Shown here: positions 41,699 to 44,525 of the stretch, one piece after another
Numbering within the stretch: position 1 is the stretch's first letter
How the letters are laid out: the number at the start of each line of letters is the position of its first letter
Origin: Maricaulis sp.
GTDB taxonomy: Bacteria > Pseudomonadota > Alphaproteobacteria > Caulobacterales > Maricaulaceae
DNA: 44,525 bases
Assembly (NCBI RefSeq): GCF_030149235.1
Contig: NZ_JASBRW010000081.1
Coordinates: 1-44,525, forward strand
Reading direction: 5' to 3'
The notes under the pieces: generated by a model
The model's input: only the letters and a program-made list of their open reading frames with translations
Database searches by the model: none
Told to the model about the DNA's origin: nothing
Translations under genes and position numbers: made by a program

Positions 41699-42448
41699 AT
41701 GAGCCCCGTCACCTTGCTCCTCCTTTTGCTGGCTACATTCATCACCGCCACGATCTCGGGCATTTTTGGCATGGCCGGCGGCTTGGTTCTGATGGGCGTG
41801 CTGGCGCTACTCCTGCCCGTCTCGTCGGCGATGGTTGTGCACGGGGCTATCCAGAGCGTTTCCAATGGCTGGCGCGCGGTCATCCTGCACCAATGGATCA
41901 ACTGGCGCATTCTGGCGATCTACCTGACCGGTTCCGCCCTTGCCGCAGGCTTATTGCTGTGGCTCACTTTTGAGCTCGACGCGGCCTGGCTGTTTATTGC
42001 CCTTGGTCTGGTTCCGGGCTTTGTCTGGATACCGAAACACCTGCTCCATCTAGATGCCGCCCGTCCGCACCATGCCATCGCGTGTGGCTTCACCGTGACC
42101 GGCCTCAATGTGGTCGCCGGCGTGTCCGGCCCCCTGCTGGATGTGTTTTTCGCGGAGACCGACGCCGATCGCCGCGCGATCGTGGCGACCAAGGCTGCGA
42201 CCCAGGTCGTCTCGCATGGCGTCAAGATCGGCTATTACATCCTGCCGGCCCTCACTGCCGGTGTTTTGCCTGCCGCGCATTGGCTTCTGCTTGCGGCGCC
42301 GCTTGCCATACTCGGCACGACGCTGGGCACGCGCGTGCTCAATCTGATGAGCGATATCCAGTTCCGGCAATGGACGAAATGGATCGTCAGCGTGATCGGG
42401 CTGATCTACATCCTGCGAGGTATCACAATGCTGACAGGGACGAGCTGA
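41699..42448 (+). CDS. TauE/SafE (TSUP) family membrane permease
   Basis: This 249-residue protein has about seven or eight hydrophobic helices. The TSUP-type repeats are visible: ATISGIFGMAGGLVLMGVLAL near the N-terminus and GLNVVAGVSGPLLDVFFAE in the second half. The family moves sulfite, sulfoacetate and other organic anions, and the substrate here is unknown. The ribosome site before the ATG is weak. Its stop overlaps the GNAT start (TGATG), so the two are coupled. Confidence 0.88.
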   Translation: MSPVTLLLLLLATFITATISGIFGMAGGLVLMGVLALLLPVSSAMVVHGAIQSVSNGWRAVILHQWINWRILAIYLTGSALAAGLLLWLTFELDAAWLFIALGLVPGFVWIPKHLLHLDAARPHHAIACGFTVTGLNVVAGVSGPLLDVFFAETDADRRAIVATKAATQVVSHGVKIGYYILPALTAGVLPAAHWLLLAAPLAILGTTLGTRVLNLMSDIQFRQWTKWIVSVIGLIYILRGITMLTGTS

Positions 42449-43038
42449 TGCAGCTGGAACCCGTACGACTTGAAAACGAAATTGTGCGTCTGGAGCCTCT
42501 CCGCGAAGACCACCGCGAGGCCTTACGCCCGATCGCCTCGGACCCTGAATTGTGGTCTCTGAGCACGATCCGCGGCGATGGCGAATATTTCGACAGCTGG
42601 TTCGATCACATGCTGAGCAGTCAGAACCAGGCCAAGCAAATATCCCATGCCGTGGTGCGCAAGACTGACGGGGCCGTCGTCGGGCATACGGCTTTTCTCT
42701 CTATCTTTCCCGAGCATGCCCGGCTTGAAATCGGCTGGACCTGGTATGACGCGAAAGCGCGCGGCACCCAGATCAATCCCGCCTGTAAACTCCTTTTGCT
42801 GGAGCGCGCTTTCTTGGCCGGAGGCCGACGCGTCGAGCTCAAGACCCATGGCCTGAATCAACGCTCGCAGAACGCCATGCTGAAAATGGGTGCGAAGAAA
42901 GAAGGCGTCTTGCGCCAGCATACCAAGACCTGGCGCGGCGATTGGCGTGACACTGTTTTCTTTTCGGTATTGCGTGATGAGTGGCCGATCGTCCGGGAAG
43001 GTCTCAAAGCGCGGCTCAACCCGCAGTTTCCGGACTGA
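42448..43038 (+). CDS. GNAT-family N-acetyltransferase, RimJ/RimL-like
   Basis: This 196-residue protein has the RimJ/L-like start VRLENEIVRLEPLREDHREAL. Strand beta4 (ARLEIGWTWYDAKARGTQIN) corresponds to the acetyl-CoA region, and VELKTHGLNQRSQNAMLKMG is the classical late motif of this subgroup, with KEGVLRQH after it. It would acetylate a protein N-terminus or a small amine. Homologues can be found beside many unrelated genes, so the target is unknown. Its 3' end overlaps the convergent STAS-like gene by 23 bases. Confidence 0.9.
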   Translation: MQLEPVRLENEIVRLEPLREDHREALRPIASDPELWSLSTIRGDGEYFDSWFDHMLSSQNQAKQISHAVVRKTDGAVVGHTAFLSIFPEHARLEIGWTWYDAKARGTQINPACKLLLLERAFLAGGRRVELKTHGLNQRSQNAMLKMGAKKEGVLRQHTKTWRGDWRDTVFFSVLRDEWPIVREGLKARLNPQFPD

Positions 43039-43390
43039 GCAACCACGCCAGGGCATCCTCATAAACCCGGAACCGGTCCAGCGTGATACCATTGGCGACC
43101 AGACGCTCCATGATCGGCCGCACCGCAGAAAGCGTGCTTTGTTCCTTGATCAGCACGGCGATGCGCAAGCTCGGTGGGAAAGCGTCCAGCACGGCCGCGG
43201 CGATCTTGGGGGCGTCTTCGGACTTCCAGGCCGGAATATAATAGCGCGCATCAACCAGGAGACGATGAGGGGCACCATCGTCGAAAACCGCCTTGGCCGC
43301 AGACACCCGATCCAGAACCTGTTCGAGGTCCGAAACGTGCTCATGCTCAAGCAAGACATACCCGGATTGTAGTATGACCTGCCCAATCAT
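43016..43390 (-). CDS. STAS/SpoIIAA-like small protein
   Basis: This protein of about 124 residues has alternating strands and helices in STAS/SpoIIAA-like order. It opens with IGQVILQSGYVLLEHEHV, has the central strand HRLLVDARYYIPAW, a helix, then LRIAVLIKEQST, and ends with RFRVYEDALAWLL. The assignment is from pattern, not a firm match. There is no membrane segment. Such proteins often act as phospho-independent switches or lipid-binding domains. The ATG at 43390 is chosen over an upstream in-frame GTG. Confidence 0.6.
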   Translation of the reverse strand: MIGQVILQSGYVLLEHEHVSDLEQVLDRVSAAKAVFDDGAPHRLLVDARYYIPAWKSEDAPKIAAAVLDAFPPSLRIAVLIKEQSTLSAVRPIMERLVANGITLDRFRVYEDALAWLLSPETAG

Positions 43391-43434
43391 GCCGCAGTGC
43401 TCACCCCAAGTCGTTGCCACACGCTGAACTTATA

Positions 43435-43445
43435 CCACCTGGTGG
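43435..43445. promoter_or_regulatory. palindrome upstream of the STAS-like gene
   Basis: CCACC-T-GGTGG lies 45 bases before the STAS-like start in the gap from the mini-amidohydrolase gene. On the reverse strand TATAAG directly follows it, which could be a -10. An operator role is only a suggestion. Confidence 0.3.
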
Positions 43446-43480
43446 ACGTCAAAAAGGAAAACAAGAACGCGTTCGACAGC

Positions 43481-43903
43481 TTAGCCGCTATAGCATTGGC
43501 CGGCCGGCTGCCCGTTGCGGAGCGCGGCAACGGCTTCACCATCCGCTTGAAAGATGTCGAAGTCAGCGGCTTCCCCGGGCATCAGATAATGCCGGGACGG
43601 CGTCCCGGCGCTCGCCCGTGCCGAAACCCGGATGATGATCGCATCATTGACTGCCGGACGAATTATATGGCCGCCCAACGCCCATTCGGCGACGTCGACA
43701 CCGTCGACTTCCAGACCACCGCCCATAGCGGTAATCACACCATCCTCGATCAAAACGTCCTGGTGCTCCCAGCGACCGCTGGCATCCTCAATGGTGACAT
43801 CGCGCAGGATCACAGTCGCCTCGAGACAGACCGTCGAGGCCTGTGCGGCTGGCGCGCCAATCGCTGCAATCACGGCAAGCAAAAGGAGAGAAACACGGAT
43901 CAT
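43481..43903 (-). CDS. secreted mini-amidohydrolase: composite beta-sandwich domain without the barrel
   Basis: This 140-residue protein has a signal peptide (MIRVSLLLLAVIAAIGAPAAQA). Its next part (VTIEDASGRWEHQDVLIEDG, VITAMGGG, then HIIRPAVNDA) matches the N-terminal strands of imidazolonepropionase-like amidohydrolases up to where the metal HxH motif should be. It then goes directly to the C-terminal strands (PGEAADFDIFQADGEAVAAL, RNGQPAG). The TIM barrel and all metal ligands are gone, so hydrolysis is unlikely. It may be a binding domain or an internal-deletion remnant that is still open. It follows tadA by 90 bases. Confidence 0.6.
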   Translation of the reverse strand: MIRVSLLLLAVIAAIGAPAAQASTVCLEATVILRDVTIEDASGRWEHQDVLIEDGVITAMGGGLEVDGVDVAEWALGGHIIRPAVNDAIIIRVSARASAGTPSRHYLMPGEAADFDIFQADGEAVAALRNGQPAGQCYSG

Positions 43904-43993
43904 GGACGGGGCGCCCTCGCAAAGTCCCAAGAGAATTTGTGCGATATCGAATTTCGTAGCGTCTGTGCGTGACGATTCCGTGAATTTTCAAAG

Positions 43994-44476
43994 TTAAGGC
44001 TTCTGGACCGATTTTTTCCGCCGGGCCCGGAAAAAACTCCGTAACTGCTCGGCACTGTCACCCGCCAGAACACCGCTGACCACATCGGGGCGCCAATGAC
44101 AGGTCGGTTGATCGAAGAACTTCACACCGTGATCGACAGCCCCGCCCTTTTTGTCAGGCGCTGCATAGACCAGTCGACCAATACGGGCATGACTGATGGC
44201 GCCCGCGCACATGGTGCAGGGCTCCAGCGTGACGAAAAGCTCCAATCCGGTCAGGCGGTAATTGCCTATCTTTTCAGCCGCTTCGCGCAGGACGAGGATC
44301 TCGGCATGCCCCGTCGGATCGTTCAGGCCGATCGGGCGATTATGGTCCTGTGCGATGATCTCATCGGAATCCGGATCCACCAGAACAGCACCGATCGGCG
44401 CCTCGCCGATATCAGCCGCCGCTTGCGCTAGTTCTAGCGCGACCTGCATAAAGCGTGTATCCCGCGCGTCCGCCAT
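43994..44476 (-). CDS. tadA: tRNA-specific adenosine deaminase (TadA)
   Basis: This 160-residue zinc deaminase has the active site H57-A-E59 in PTGHAEI and the zinc cysteines C87 and C90 in LEPCTMCAGAI. It converts the wobble adenosine of tRNA-Arg(ACG) to inosine. DHNRPIGLNDPTGHAE and ARIGRLVYAAPDKKGGAVDHG fit TadA rather than guanine or cytosine deaminases. The basic C-terminus FFRARRKKSVQKP is typical. The ribosome site is weak. Confidence 0.93.
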   Translation of the reverse strand: MADARDTRFMQVALELAQAAADIGEAPIGAVLVDPDSDEIIAQDHNRPIGLNDPTGHAEILVLREAAEKIGNYRLTGLELFVTLEPCTMCAGAISHARIGRLVYAAPDKKGGAVDHGVKFFDQPTCHWRPDVVSGVLAGDSAEQLRSFFRARRKKSVQKP

Positions 44477-44505
44477 GTCGGCGGCCTAGAGCGCTTGAGC
44501 GAAAG

Positions 44506-44519
44506 GGTCAAGATTGACC
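44506..44519. promoter_or_regulatory. inverted repeat upstream of tadA
   Basis: GGTCAA-GA-TTGACC is a perfect 6-bp inverted repeat 30 bases before the tadA ATG. Each half also resembles a -35 hexamer (TTGACC), one per strand. The window ends six bases further on, so context is missing. Confidence 0.3.
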
Positions 44520-44525
44520 GATCAG

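Noticed and set aside
1..44525. CRISPR array, prophage, insertion sequence or tRNA
   Set aside because: I found no regularly spaced identical repeats with unique spacers, no transposase or integrase, no phage structural genes and no tRNA-like cloverleaf. The nearest to mobile DNA is the repeat island at 19861-20836.

Overview
The window is chromosomal core DNA from a GC-rich alphaproteobacterium. The gene order (ctaD-ctaC next to tldD; gshA-rsmE divergent from ubiA; DUF374-waaA-lpxK-lpxL; pmbA-DUF4170-msbA; DUF2093 next to M23 and xseA) is typical of Alphaproteobacteria. TonB-dependent uptake, secreted peptidases and apparent CcrM (GANTC) and CtrA-type sites point to the stalked or dimorphic marine group (Hyphomonadaceae/Maricaulaceae-like). 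That family placement is inference. I see no prophage, insertion sequence, CRISPR array, tRNA or rRNA.

Layout. 1-1071: start of cytochrome oxidase subunit I and all of subunit II, leftward, with a good promoter. 1237-6740, rightward: secreted TPR protein, TldD, TonB-dependent receptor, secreted two-domain aspartyl protease. 6816-10995, leftward: POT peptide transporter, glutamate-cysteine ligase, RsmE. 11076-17869, mostly rightward: UbiA, a METTL20-like methyltransferase, MarR regulator, crotonase, serine hydrolase, UbiD and a small unknown gene, with a leftward BLUF-like gene inside. 17923-19860: secreted S9 peptidase. 19861-20836: a gene-free island of palindromic repeats. 20837-25539: leftward lipid A/Kdo operon with start-stop overlaps, plus a LysM hydrolase. 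25616-28070: tyrosine/dual-specificity phosphatase and a GAF-PAS histidine kinase. 28067-32928, leftward: MsbA-type exporter, DUF4170, PmbA/TldE, MAPEG, FrnE-like DsbA, and a tiny flagellar axial-type protein. 33073-37712: YkvA-like protein, aminotransferase, M23 peptidase, DUF2093, XseA. 37820-44476: PurD, amidohydrolase, phosphotransferase, TauE/SafE permease, GNAT, a STAS-like protein, a barrel-less mini-amidohydrolase and TadA.

Shared functions. The lipid A/Kdo operon and the MsbA unit together build and export the LPS core. TldD and PmbA (TldE), 27 kb apart, are the two halves of one protease. The TonB receptor, secreted peptidases and POT transporter suit a peptide-scavenging heterotroph. 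UbiA and possibly UbiD serve quinone synthesis for respiration, which the oxidase genes represent.

Most worth a second look: (i) the 72-residue D0-only flagellar-type protein with a CtrA-like box upstream; (ii) a cluster of three GANTC sites, a DnaA-like box and a CtrA-like TTAA-N6-TTAACCAT before the histidine kinase; (iii) a BLUF domain that has lost the Tyr, Asn and Gln of flavin photochemistry; (iv) a secreted mini-amidohydrolase that keeps only the beta-sandwich; (v) a helically phased repeat array before ubiD; (vi) two inverted 82-bp composite palindromes around a 438-bp core. No single multi-gene novel system is evident. Starts were refined from ribosome binding sites.
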